Shown here one piece after another: positions 1 through 7,954 of a stretch of 64,000 nucleotides of DNA. Origin of the DNA: an uncultured Bradyrhizobium sp. (GTDB taxonomy: Bacteria; Pseudomonadota; Alphaproteobacteria; Rhizobiales; Xanthobacteraceae). Below the pieces are notes generated by a model. It did not search any database, was not told the origin of the DNA, and was given only the letters and a program-made list of their open reading frames with translations. The stretch is from NCBI RefSeq assembly GCF_936928535.1, contig NZ_CAKZHY010000118.1:1-64000 (forward strand), in the 5' to 3' direction. Position numbers and translations under genes: made by a program. How positions within the stretch are numbered: the stretch's first letter is position 1; every line of letters starts with the position of its first letter.

Positions 1-12
1 TTTCTCTCCTTT

Positions 13-157
13 CCCTCTCCCCGTTCTTACGGGGAGAGGGTTAGGGTGAGGGGCCGCCTCCACGAATTCATTGCAAGTGTGACTCGCGGAGAGTCCCCCT
101 CACCCGGAATTCAAGCTACGCTCGAATTCCGACCTCTCCCCGCAAGCGGGGCGAGGT
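13..157. repeat. paired intergenic palindrome, family A
   Basis: Two hairpin-forming halves lie about 50 bp apart. The left half has a perfect 12-bp stem (13-24 with 29-40, loop TTCT). The right half, 93-157, carries a GAATTC-centred inverted repeat followed by a second CTCTCCCCGC hairpin. Closely similar copies occur at 16861-17050 and 41797-41931. No gene is visible in 1-178; the element ends about 20 bp before nikR. Confidence 0.8.
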
Positions 158-178
158 AAGACGCGCGGAGAGGACCTG

Positions 179-625
179 ATGCAGCGGATTACGATCACGA
201 TCGAGGACGATCTCTTGGCCGAGATCGATGCCGCGGCCGAAGCGCGCGGCTACCAGAACCGCAGCGAGATCATCCGTGACCTCGCACGGGCCGGACTGCA
301 GCAATCGAGCGAGGATAACGCGCAGGGCGGCCCCTGCGTCGCCGGTCTCGTCTATGTCTACGACCACGCCGCGCGCGATCTCTCAAAGCGACTGGTGCAG
401 GAATTCCACGGCCATCACGACCTCGCACTGGCCACCCTGCACGTCCATCTCGATGACAACAATTGCATGGAGATGACGGCGCTGCGCGGCGATGCGGCCG
501 AGGTCAGGCACTTCGCCGACCACATCATCGCGGAGCGCGGCGTGCGCTATGGGCGCGTGGTGATGATTCCGACGGAACAAGGCAAGCAGGCGAAGGCGCG
601 GAAGCACGGGCATCGGCATGAGTAG
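179..625 (+). CDS. nikR: nickel-responsive transcriptional regulator NikR
   Basis: This is a DNA-binding repressor of the NikR family: an N-terminal ribbon-helix-helix (about residues 2-45) followed by an ACT-like nickel-binding, tetramerising domain. The 148-residue length is normal for the family. The nickel ligands known from E. coli NikR have clear counterparts here: His77, His88, His90 (in LHVHLD) and Cys96 (in NNCMEM), each shifted by one residue. It is presumably used to repress nickel uptake when nickel is plentiful. No nickel transporter, urease or hydrogenase gene is adjacent, so the targets lie outside the window. The tail is Lys/His-rich. Confidence 0.95.
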   Translation: MQRITITIEDDLLAEIDAAAEARGYQNRSEIIRDLARAGLQQSSEDNAQGGPCVAGLVYVYDHAARDLSKRLVQEFHGHHDLALATLHVHLDDNNCMEMTALRGDAAEVRHFADHIIAERGVRYGRVVMIPTEQGKQAKARKHGHRHE

Positions 626-650
626 GCAGATCTAGGAGCACGGCATACTT

Positions 651-804
651 CCCCTCTCCCCCTGTGGGAGAGGGTGTCTCGCCGCACAGCGGCGAGACGG
701 GTGAGGGGTATCTCTCCGCGAGTCCTGCTCCCACTTGAACGCGCCGATAGATACCCCTCATCCGGCGCGCGCCGCCTTCTCCCACAAGGGGAGAAGGGAA
801 GGGG
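651..804. repeat. paired intergenic palindrome, family A variant
   Basis: This has a CCCTCTCCC...GGGAGAGGG type hairpin at the left edge, a GTCTCGCCG/CGGCGAGAC inverted repeat beside it, then a spacer and a CTTCTCCC-ACAAGG-GGAGAAGG hairpin at the right edge. It fills the gap between nikR and the flavin reductase stop. Related copies are at 37277-37424 and 53608-53750. It sits between convergent genes and could act as a bidirectional terminator, which is inference. Confidence 0.75.
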
Positions 805-813
805 AGCGCGCCC

Positions 814-1383
814 TTACGAAAAATCCGTCCAGCTCAGATGCCGCGAATCGAGATCGCCGACTGAAACGGTCTCGCGGATTTCCTGCGGCGTGTGGAAACT
901 GCTGCGCAGATACACCAGCGGCGTCGCCGTCGCCGAATGCCTCGCAGCGCGCACCTCGCCGATGAAGATCGAATGCGTTCTGGTCTCGAACTCCTGTGCC
1001 AGCACGCAATCGAACGCCGCGACCGCATCCGTCAGCACCGGCGCACCGGTCTCGCCGCGCGTCCATTGCCCGAATGCAAAGCGATCGTCGCCGTTGACGC
1101 CCTTCTGGCCGCTGAAGGTCAGCGCCAGCAGCGCGTGATCCTCGTGCAGGAAGTTGATCGCGAAGGCGCCTTCCTCGCGGATGCGCGCATGGGCGCTGGC
1201 GTTGCGGTTGACGCAGACGATCAGCGACGGCGGATTGTCCGAGAGCGAGCAGGCGGAGGTTACGGTCAGCCCGGTGCGCTTGCCGTGTTCGGCACCGACA
1301 GTGACCAGCGCGACCGCGCCGGCAACATGGCGCATCGCCTGCTTGAAATCCTTTGCATCAAGAGGTTTGGCATCGACGCTCAA
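814..1383 (-). CDS. flavin reductase-like domain protein (monooxygenase partner)
   Basis: This is a flavin reductase family protein of about 189 residues with the split-barrel FMN-binding fold: VAGAVALVTV near the N terminus, the GLTVTSACSLSDNPPS flavin loop, and FAINFLHEDH in the middle. Such proteins reduce FMN with NAD(P)H for a partner monooxygenase. The gene directly follows an LLM-class monooxygenase on the same strand, so the two probably form a two-component enzyme. I prefer the TTG start at 1383, because GGAG lies 8 bases upstream of it. The open frame continues to 1437, but that extension would translate through a stable hairpin at 1405-1434. Confidence 0.85.
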   Translation of the reverse strand: MSVDAKPLDAKDFKQAMRHVAGAVALVTVGAEHGKRTGLTVTSACSLSDNPPSLIVCVNRNASAHARIREEGAFAINFLHEDHALLALTFSGQKGVNGDDRFAFGQWTRGETGAPVLTDAVAAFDCVLAQEFETRTHSIFIGEVRAARHSATATPLVYLRSSFHTPQEIRETVSVGDLDSRHLSWTDFS

Positions 1384-1404
1384 GCGGAAATCTCCGAAAT
1401 GAAT

Positions 1405-1434
1405 GCGGGTGCGGCAGGTTCGCGCCGCACCCGC
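1405..1434. other. stem-loop between monooxygenase and flavin reductase genes
   Basis: A perfect 11-bp GC-rich stem (1405-1415 with 1424-1434) with an 8-base loop occupies the short gap after the monooxygenase stop codon. There is no T-run, so it is unlikely to be a full terminator. It may tune the ratio of the two mRNAs by processing or partial termination (inference). Confidence 0.55.
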
Positions 1435-1440
1435 CAAGCG

Positions 1441-2538
1441 TCAAGCTGCCTTCTTCGCGGAGCCGAGATGCTTCAGGCGCGGCATCACCTCGTTCTTGAG
1501 CAGCGCGAGCGAGCGGTGCCAGGCTTCCGGCTTGTGCTTGTAGTCGAAGCCGAACACGCAGAGCACGCCGAAGCCGCCGACCTCCTCGTAGATCTTCTCG
1601 ATCTTCTCGGCGACGGTCGAAGGCGAGCCGACGATCCAGTTCCGCTTGGCGCAATATTCGACGGTGACGTCGCTATCGGGCACGTCAGGGGCGTGCTTGA
1701 GATAGTCCTTGAAGCCGAAATGGCCGAGCAGGGGCAGGAAGTACTCGCTCATCATCCGGCCCATCATGTCGCCGGTCGAAAGCTTCCAGGCCTCCTCGTC
1801 GGTGTCGGCGACGAAGACCTCGCGCACCAGGCGCCAGTCCTGCCGGTTCGGCTTGCGCCCGGTCTTGGCGGCCCCGATCTCGACCGAATCCCAATGACTT
1901 GAGACATAGGCCGGGTTGAGGTTGAGGCTCATCGGGATGAAGCCGCGCTCGCCGGCGAGCTTCAGCGTATCCGAGTTCTTCGACAGCCCAGCGACGCCGA
2001 TCGGCGGATGCGGCGCCTGCAACGGCTTGATGTGCGGCTTGAGGAAGTCGAACATGGTATCCGGCTTGGTCACCGTCCAGAATTTGCCCTTGTAGGTGAA
2101 GGGCGCGGGATCGGACCAAAGCTTCAGGATGATCTCCAGCGCCTCGCGCGTCATGTCGCGGTTCTGGCCGCTCATGCCGTCGACGTTGAACATCGCCCAG
2201 TCGCTCGGTAGCCCCGAGGCGGCGACGCCGAAATTGAGCCGGCCCTCGGAAAGATGGTCGAGCATCGCGACCCGGTTGGCGAGCTCGGCCGGGTGATGAT
2301 AGGGCAGCAGGAAGCCGCCCGGCCCGATGCGGATCTTCTTGGTCTGCATCAAGGCCTGCGCGATCAGCAGGTCCGGCGTGGGATTGGGTTCCCAGGGCGC
2401 GGTATGGTGCTCGCCGATCCAGGCTTCCTGATAGCCGAGCTCGTCGAGCCAGCGCAGGACTTGCAGGTCCCAGTCATGTCCTTCCTTCAGGCCGCACTCC
2501 GGCGGATGCGAAGGCATCGTGAAATAGCCGATCTCCAT
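1441..2538 (-). CDS. LLM-class flavin-dependent monooxygenase
   Basis: This is a luciferase-like TIM-barrel monooxygenase of about 365 residues. Family hallmarks include the N-terminal IGYFTMPSH strand, WIGEHH, the LLPYHHPAELANRVAMLDHLSEGR segment that shapes the FMN site, and a C-terminal GSPSTVAEKI motif. It uses reduced FMN and oxygen to oxidise an unknown organic substrate. The flavin reductase encoded immediately downstream likely supplies the FMNH2. The ATG at 2538 has GAGGAAA just upstream and is preferred to the ATG at 2550. The substrate cannot be deduced from the sequence. The 2539-2768 gap holds no recognisable gene. Confidence 0.88.
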   Translation of the reverse strand: MEIGYFTMPSHPPECGLKEGHDWDLQVLRWLDELGYQEAWIGEHHTAPWEPNPTPDLLIAQALMQTKKIRIGPGGFLLPYHHPAELANRVAMLDHLSEGRLNFGVAASGLPSDWAMFNVDGMSGQNRDMTREALEIILKLWSDPAPFTYKGKFWTVTKPDTMFDFLKPHIKPLQAPHPPIGVAGLSKNSDTLKLAGERGFIPMSLNLNPAYVSSHWDSVEIGAAKTGRKPNRQDWRLVREVFVADTDEEAWKLSTGDMMGRMMSEYFLPLLGHFGFKDYLKHAPDVPDSDVTVEYCAKRNWIVGSPSTVAEKIEKIYEEVGGFGVLCVFGFDYKHKPEAWHRSLALLKNEVMPRLKHLGSAKKAA

Positions 2539-2768
2539 GGGTTTCCTCATCTGATGTTGACGCGTCTTGCTGCGCGTTCATGGATTTGCACGGCATAGCT
2601 TCAGCAAGCGGTGTGCCAGCACTCATTCGTCCGGACCCAGCGAGAAAACGCTGGTTTGCGGCGGCAATTGCCGATATCCCGGGGTGGATTTGCTGAGGCG
2701 TCGTCTCATTGTCGCGAGACGGTGTCTTAGGCCTGAGACTTGGCGGTGAGACGAGGACGCGATTCGAA

Positions 2769-3683
2769 ATGACCGAACCCGCTTATGTCGCGGTGGACTG
2801 GGGCACCAGCAGTTTTCGCCTGTGGCTGGTCGACCGCGCTGGCAAAGTGCTGGCCGAGCGCCGCAGCGATGAGGGCATGCTGGCGGCAGCCAAAGCCGGC
2901 TTCGCCGGCGTGCTGCAATCGCACCTCGCCGCGGTTCAGGCGCCCGCTCATCTGCCGGTCCTGGTCTGCGGCATGGCCGGCGCCAAGACCGGTTGGGTCG
3001 AGGCCGGCTATGTCGACACGCCGGCGCCACTCGCGGCGATCCTGAAGCAGGCCGCGCGCGTGCCGGGTGAGACACGCGACATCCGCATCCTGCCCGGCAT
3101 CGCGCAGCGCGACACAAAGGCGCCGGATGTGATGCGCGGCGAGGAGACGCAATTGCTTGGCGCGCTCGGTCTCGATGCCGCCGGCGAGGCGTTGGTCTGC
3201 ATGCCCGGCACCCATTCCAAATGGGTGAGGGTCAAGGACGGTACGGTGGCGCACTTTGCCACCTTCATGACCGGCGAACTCTTCAGCGTCATCTCGCGCG
3301 AGACGATTCTGTCGCTCGCCGTCGCCGGCGCCGATGCGGCGGAGGATGCCGAAAGCTTCAAGACGGCGGTGAAGGCCGCTTACGAGGCGCCGGCTTTCGC
3401 TGCCAATCTCCTGTTCAGCGCGCGGTCGCGGCAGCTCTTGTTCGGCGGCACGCAGGCTGCGGCGCGCGAGACGTTGTCGGGCACGCTGATCGGCGCGGAG
3501 CTGGCAGCGGGCCTCTCCGGCAGCGTGCCGACTGCCGGCGTCACGTTGATCGCCTCGGGGCGGCTCGCGGCGCTGTACCGGCAGGCTTTCGATGCGCTTA
3601 ACGTCAACGTGAACCCGATCGATGCCGACGAAGCCGTGCGCCGCGGCCTGTCGATGGCGGCTGCTGCGATCTGGACGAAGTAG
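2769..3683 (+). CDS. dgoK: 2-dehydro-3-deoxygalactonokinase DgoK
   Basis: This kinase phosphorylates 2-dehydro-3-deoxy-D-galactonate at C6, the step before aldol cleavage in the De Ley-Doudoroff galactose route. The protein starts YVAVDWGTSSFRLWLV, the phosphate-binding loop typical of this ASKHA kinase family. It also has MPGTHSKWV and FMTGELFSV, both characteristic of DgoK. Its 304 residues match the family length. I took the ATG at 2769 rather than the upstream ATG at 2709, because the extra 20 residues resemble nothing in the family. dgoA follows after 13 bp, so the two form an operon. Confidence 0.93.
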   Translation: MTEPAYVAVDWGTSSFRLWLVDRAGKVLAERRSDEGMLAAAKAGFAGVLQSHLAAVQAPAHLPVLVCGMAGAKTGWVEAGYVDTPAPLAAILKQAARVPGETRDIRILPGIAQRDTKAPDVMRGEETQLLGALGLDAAGEALVCMPGTHSKWVRVKDGTVAHFATFMTGELFSVISRETILSLAVAGADAAEDAESFKTAVKAAYEAPAFAANLLFSARSRQLLFGGTQAAARETLSGTLIGAELAAGLSGSVPTAGVTLIASGRLAALYRQAFDALNVNVNPIDADEAVRRGLSMAAAAIWTK

Positions 3684-3696
3684 AAGGACTTTTGCA

Positions 3697-4329
3697 ATGA
3701 GCGTTCCCTTTCCGCCGATGAAGCGGCCCCTGGTCGCGATCCTGCGCGGGGTCAAGCCGGAAGAGGCCGTAGCCATCGTCGGCGTGCTGATCGAGGCCGG
3801 CATGACCGCGATCGAGATTCCACTGAACTCGCCGGATCCGTTCCGCTCGATCGGCGCCGCCGTGAAACTCGCGCCTTCAAACGTTTTGATTGGCGCCGGC
3901 ACCGTGCTGGCCACCTCAGACGTCGACCGTCTGAACGATGTCGGCGGCAGACTGATGGTCTCGCCGAACGTGGATACGCAGGTCCTCGCGCGTGCGCATC
4001 AATACGCCATGATTACGCTGCCCGGTGTGTTCTCGCCGACCGAAGCGCTTCTTGCAGCGCGCTCCGGCGCATCCGGCCTGAAATTCTTTCCGGCGAGCGT
4101 GCTCGGCGCCTCCGGCATTGCCGCGATCCGCGCCATCCTGCCCGCAGGCGTGATGATCGCCGCCGTCGGCGGCGTCTCCGATCAGAATTTTGCGGAGTAC
4201 ATCAAGGCCGGCGTGACGGCGTTCGGGCTCGGCTCCAGCCTCTACAAACCAGGCATGTCGGCCGCCGATGTTGCCGCGCGCGCAAAGGCGACGATCGCGG
4301 CCTATGATCGGGCGATTGTGAAAGACTGA
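3697..4329 (+). CDS. dgoA: 2-dehydro-3-deoxy-6-phosphogalactonate aldolase DgoA
   Basis: This class I aldolase splits 2-dehydro-3-deoxy-6-phosphogalactonate into pyruvate and glyceraldehyde 3-phosphate. It is a TIM barrel of 210 residues in the KDPG/KDPGal aldolase family. The general acid/base Glu40 is in MTAIEIPLNSP and the Schiff-base Lys129 in SGLKFFPAS; ILRG near residue 15 supplies the usual Arg. The start at 3697 gives a normal family N terminus. It is the second gene of the dgoKA operon. The galactonate transporter and dehydratase are not in the window. Confidence 0.93.
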   Translation: MSVPFPPMKRPLVAILRGVKPEEAVAIVGVLIEAGMTAIEIPLNSPDPFRSIGAAVKLAPSNVLIGAGTVLATSDVDRLNDVGGRLMVSPNVDTQVLARAHQYAMITLPGVFSPTEALLAARSGASGLKFFPASVLGASGIAAIRAILPAGVMIAAVGGVSDQNFAEYIKAGVTAFGLGSSLYKPGMSAADVAARAKATIAAYDRAIVKD

Positions 4330-4409
4330 CGCGGCAATAAACAAGCCGTGATGCGGTCACGTTGGGGCGTTGTCCTATCTTGCTGCATTAGCGAGATCAG
4401 GAGACCGAC

Positions 4410-6146
4410 ATGGCGATCAACAACATAGCCGATCTGTTCGTGGCCACGCTCGAACAGGCCGGCGTCAAGCGCATCTACGGCATTGTCGGCGACAGTCTGA
4501 ACGGTTTCACCGAGGCGCTGCGTCGCCGCGGCACCATCGACTGGATCCACGTCCGCCATGAAGAGGTCGCGGCTTTCGCGGCCGCCGGCGAGGCCGAGAT
4601 GACAGGCAGCCTTGCGGTCTGCGCCGGCTCCTGCGGTCCCGGCAATCTGCATCTGATCAACGGCTTGTTCGACGCGCACCGTAGCCGCGTGCCGGTGCTG
4701 GCGATCGCTGCGCAAATCCCCTCGGCCGAGATCGGCGGCGGCTATTTCCAGGAAACCCATCCGCAAAACCTATTTCGCGAATGCAGCCATTATTGCGAGC
4801 TGATCTCGGATCCGAGCCAGCTGCCCTTCGTGCTGGAGAACGCGATCCGCGCCGCGGTGGGCCTGCGCGGCGTTGCCGTCATTGCCATGCCCGGCGATGT
4901 CGCGTTCCGTAGCCCCCCGAAGCGTGCGATATCGACGACGCGTGGGCTCGCGCTCGCCTCGCCCAAGGTCGTGCCTCAAGCCGATGAGCTGAAGGCGCTC
5001 GCCGATCTCCTCAACGGTGCCGAGCGTATCACGCTGTTCTGCGGCCGCGGCTGCGCCGGTGCGCACGCGCCGCTGATGCAGCTGGCAGAAAGCCTCAAGA
5101 GCCCGATCGTGCACGCGCTGGGCGGCAAGGAGCATGTCGAATATGATAACCCTTACGACGTCGGCATGACCGGCTTCATCGGCTTCTCCTCAGGCTACGC
5201 CGCCATGCACGCCTGCGATGCGCTGGTGATGCTGGGAACTGATTTTCCCTATAAGCAGTTCTTCCCGACCGATGCGAAGGTCGTGCAGATCGACATCCGC
5301 CCGGAAAATCTCGGCCGTCGCGCCAAGATCGATCTCGGTCTCGTCGGCGATGTCAAGCTGACCATCGAGGCGCTGCTGCCGCTGCTCAAGACCAAGACGC
5401 AGCGCAGCCATCTCGACGACGCGGTCGCGCATTACAAGAAGGCGCGCGAAGGCCTCGACTCGCTCGCCAAAGGCACGCCGGGAGCCAAGCCGATCCACCC
5501 GCAATATCTGGCAAAGGTGATCAGCGACCACGCCGCGGACGACGCCGTCTTCACCGCCGATGTCGGCACGCCCACGGTGTGGGCCGCGCGCTACCTCACC
5601 ATGAACGGCCGCCGCCGGTTGATCGGCTCCTTCGTGCACGGCTCGATGGCCAACGCGATGCCGCAGGCGATCGGCGCTCAAGCCTCGCAGCCCGGCCGCC
5701 AAGTGGTCTCGCTCTCCGGCGACGGCGGCTTCACCATGCTGATGGGCGACCTGATCACGCTGACGCAGATGAAGCTGCCGGTGAAGGTGGTCGTGTTCAA
5801 CAACGGCGTGCTCGGTTTCGTCGCGCTGGAGATGAAGGCCGCGGGCTTCGTCGACACCAATGTCGATCTGGAGAATCCCGATTTCGCCGCGATGGCGCGG
5901 GCGATGGGCATCTTTGCCAAACGCGTCGAAGATCCCGGCGAGCTGCCGGGCGCGATGAAGGAGATGCTGGCGCACAAAGGCCCGGCGCTGCTAGACGTCG
6001 TCACCGCCAAGCAGGAGCTGTCGATGCCGCCGACCATCACTGCCGAGCAGGTCAAGGGCTTCAGCCTGTGGGTGCTCCGCGCGGTGATGAGCGGCCGCGG
6101 CGACGAGGTCATCGACCTCGCCAAGACCAATCTGCTGTCGCGCTAG
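4410..6146 (+). CDS. poxB: pyruvate dehydrogenase (quinone)/pyruvate oxidase, PoxB type
   Basis: This is a thiamine diphosphate and FAD enzyme of 578 residues, the same size as E. coli PoxB, which decarboxylates pyruvate to acetate and CO2 and passes electrons to ubiquinone at the membrane. The TPP-activating Glu lies in HVRHEEVAAF (about residue 51), the central FAD domain in the middle third, and the Mg/TPP motif GDGGFTMLMG...FNN at about residues 434-463. AGGAG lies just before the ATG. The short C-terminal tail could play the membrane-binding role known for PoxB. Acetolactate synthase is the main alternative, but the YGIVGDSLNGF start and QETHPQNLF segment favour PoxB. Confidence 0.88.
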   Translation: MAINNIADLFVATLEQAGVKRIYGIVGDSLNGFTEALRRRGTIDWIHVRHEEVAAFAAAGEAEMTGSLAVCAGSCGPGNLHLINGLFDAHRSRVPVLAIAAQIPSAEIGGGYFQETHPQNLFRECSHYCELISDPSQLPFVLENAIRAAVGLRGVAVIAMPGDVAFRSPPKRAISTTRGLALASPKVVPQADELKALADLLNGAERITLFCGRGCAGAHAPLMQLAESLKSPIVHALGGKEHVEYDNPYDVGMTGFIGFSSGYAAMHACDALVMLGTDFPYKQFFPTDAKVVQIDIRPENLGRRAKIDLGLVGDVKLTIEALLPLLKTKTQRSHLDDAVAHYKKAREGLDSLAKGTPGAKPIHPQYLAKVISDHAADDAVFTADVGTPTVWAARYLTMNGRRRLIGSFVHGSMANAMPQAIGAQASQPGRQVVSLSGDGGFTMLMGDLITLTQMKLPVKVVVFNNGVLGFVALEMKAAGFVDTNVDLENPDFAAMARAMGIFAKRVEDPGELPGAMKEMLAHKGPALLDVVTAKQELSMPPTITAEQVKGFSLWVLRAVMSGRGDEVIDLAKTNLLSR

Positions 6147-6508
6147 CCGCGCTTCACAGACGGCGCGGGCAGCTGTTCATGACGGCGCTGGAAGCGCTGC
6201 CAGTGCAGCACGATGCCGATGATGGCGGCCGGCACGAAGCCGAGCAGCAGAAGCCAGAGCGGCAATTCCTTCGGCGAGATGAAGGCGATGGCGATGTCGG
6301 AGATCAGCCAGAGTGCGGCAAACATCACCGCGAAATCCGTGCGTGGGCAGCGCAGATAATAGAACACGGCGGTGATGATCACGGCGGGCGCGATCGCAAC
6401 GGCGATCATGACCGCCGTCAGCTCCTTCGGCGTCACCGCGTCGAGCACCATCGAGGCGAGCAGCCAGATGGCGGCAAACATGGCGATGATGTCGATCGGA
6501 TGCCGCAA
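6143..6508 (-). CDS. small membrane protein made of two 52-residue repeats
   Basis: This is an unrecognised 121-residue integral membrane protein with about four hydrophobic helices. The two halves are a gapless internal duplication: residues 6-52 match 58-104 at an offset of exactly 52 (D6/D58, MFAAIWLL/MFAALWLI, TPKEL/SPKEL, P41/P93). Each half thus contributes a helix, a PKEL hinge and a second helix. It ends with a basic tail, RFQRRH. It runs convergently into poxB, sharing the palindrome CTAG as stop codon on both strands. No function can be assigned. Confidence 0.75.
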   Translation of the reverse strand: MRHPIDIIAMFAAIWLLASMVLDAVTPKELTAVMIAVAIAPAVIITAVFYYLRCPRTDFAVMFAALWLISDIAIAFISPKELPLWLLLLGFVPAAIIGIVLHWQRFQRRHEQLPAPSVKRG

Positions 6509-6587
6509 GCAAATACCTCTCGATGGAACGTGCTATGGTGCAGCCCAAACCTTCGACGTTGAGCCCGTTCCGTCAAGTAAAATACGC

Positions 6588-7496
6588 CTATTCCTCGTCG
6601 TTTCCCGGCGTCGGACGCAGCATGAAATGACCGAAGGCTGAGGCAATCGGCTTGGCCGGACCGTCCTGCCAGGCCCGCGCCTCGAAGGCGACGATGCGCC
6701 TTCCCTGTTTCACGATCGAGACGTTGGCAATGGTGTCAAGCGCGCGGCCGGAACGCAAGTAATTGATCGTGAGCCCGATCGGCTTTGGCAGCGCCGCGAT
6801 CCCGAGCTCGCGCCGCACGCCCAAAATCGCCGTGGTCTCGAGGAAGGCGCCGGTCATGCCGCCATGGATCGCGGGCAGGATCGGGTTGCCGATGATCTTC
6901 GGCGAGAACGGCATTGTCAGCGTGGCGTCATCATTGACGCGAATGCCGAGGCAGCGCGCGAACGGACTGCTCGCGAACGGTCCGTCGGGATCCTCAGGCG
7001 CCTCCAGTGTCGGAATGCTACGTGTGTCCATCCGGCGGTCCGCCAGCATGTTGGTGCGGTTGGCGCCGATCATGAAGCAGGCGGTGGCGGTCGCCACCGG
7101 ATCATCTTCGGACTCCTGGTAGGCGGTGGAGCGCACGAAGGCGATCGAGCGCGTGGTGCGGTAGCAGACCGAATGCGCCTTGATGGCAAGCCCGGGCGTC
7201 GCCGGCTTCTGGTAGTCGATGCGTAGATCGAGGGTTGCGATCGCGCTGGTGCCGTCGAGCGCCAGCTGCACCGCCATGCCGCAGCTCTCGTCCAGCATCG
7301 CGGTGACGACACCGCCATGCAGCACCCCGGTCTCGGTGTCGCCGACGAAGACGGGGCGGTAGGGCAGGCTCGACCAGGCCTCGCCCGGTGCGAATCGGTC
7401 GAGCTGGAGCCCGCTGATCTGGCCGTAATCGGAACGGCGGCCCTTGATGGCCTCGGCGAGTTCCTCGAAGGGAAGCGTGGTCGCTGAAATGGACAT
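6588..7496 (-). CDS. PaaI-family thioesterase with two hotdog domains
   Basis: This 302-residue protein contains two hotdog folds in tandem, each with the PaaI-type active-site signature. The first has HGGVVTAMLDES near residues 60-71 and the second HGGMTGAFLETT near residues 211-222. Single-domain PaaI enzymes are about 140 residues and dimerise, so this fusion is effectively an intramolecular dimer. The likely role is hydrolysis of acyl- or aryl-CoA thioesters in the cytosol; the substrate is unknown. It is monocistronic as far as can be seen, with 79 bp to the next upstream start and a gene of opposite orientation downstream. Confidence 0.85.
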   Translation of the reverse strand: MSISATTLPFEELAEAIKGRRSDYGQISGLQLDRFAPGEAWSSLPYRPVFVGDTETGVLHGGVVTAMLDESCGMAVQLALDGTSAIATLDLRIDYQKPATPGLAIKAHSVCYRTTRSIAFVRSTAYQESEDDPVATATACFMIGANRTNMLADRRMDTRSIPTLEAPEDPDGPFASSPFARCLGIRVNDDATLTMPFSPKIIGNPILPAIHGGMTGAFLETTAILGVRRELGIAALPKPIGLTINYLRSGRALDTIANVSIVKQGRRIVAFEARAWQDGPAKPIASAFGHFMLRPTPGNDEE

Positions 7497-7626
7497 GGAG
7501 ATGTTCTAGACCAGTCAGGCGCCGCGCAAAACCCCGCATGCGCCGCCGCACGGCAGGTTTGGCCTCGACACGGCCCGCTTAAGCAACGATGGTGGGCGTC
7601 CGTTCCCTGCCCGCGAGGAGTACCCC

Positions 7627-7944
7627 ATGGCCGACCCCGAAACGCCCGCCGCCAAAGAGGGGCCCGTCACCATTTCCAACTCGAGCTCGGAGCGGGCGCC
7701 GATCATCTATTTTGACGGCGCGTCCTGCTTCGGCCATCACAATGGTGCGATCCAGATCGAGCTTGCCGCAAATCTCCTGATGCCGATCGGCGCCGCCGTC
7801 AGGGTCGACGTGGTCCAGACCGCGCATTTGCGCTGCAGTCCGGCCGCCGCGCTCGCCTTGCGCGAAGCACTCGACAAGGCGCTCGCGATGCTCAAGCTTG
7901 GCCAGCAGCAGCCGGAGGAAGCGATCCCGGCGGTGAAGAACTGA
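7627..7944 (+). CDS. hypothetical protein, 105 residues
   Basis: I do not recognise this protein. It is cytoplasmic by appearance, with no signal peptide or membrane helix. A central beta-rich segment (IIYFDGASCFGHHNGAIQIEL) leads into a region of predicted strand (VRVDVVQTAHLRC) and a C-terminal amphipathic helix rich in Ala, Leu and Lys. CGAGGAG-like purine-rich sequence lies just upstream of the ATG. Coding character is good and the frame is compact, so it is likely real. It converges on the DUF1186 gene, 10 bp away. Confidence 0.6.
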   Translation: MADPETPAAKEGPVTISNSSSERAPIIYFDGASCFGHHNGAIQIELAANLLMPIGAAVRVDVVQTAHLRCSPAAALALREALDKALAMLKLGQQQPEEAIPAVKN

Positions 7945-7954
7945 AAGCCTGTAG

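Noticed and set aside
13..804. Palindromes near nikR as a NikR operator or a CRISPR array
   Set aside because: They match genome-type intergenic repeats found at many other loci in the window and lack the regular repeat-spacer order of CRISPR.
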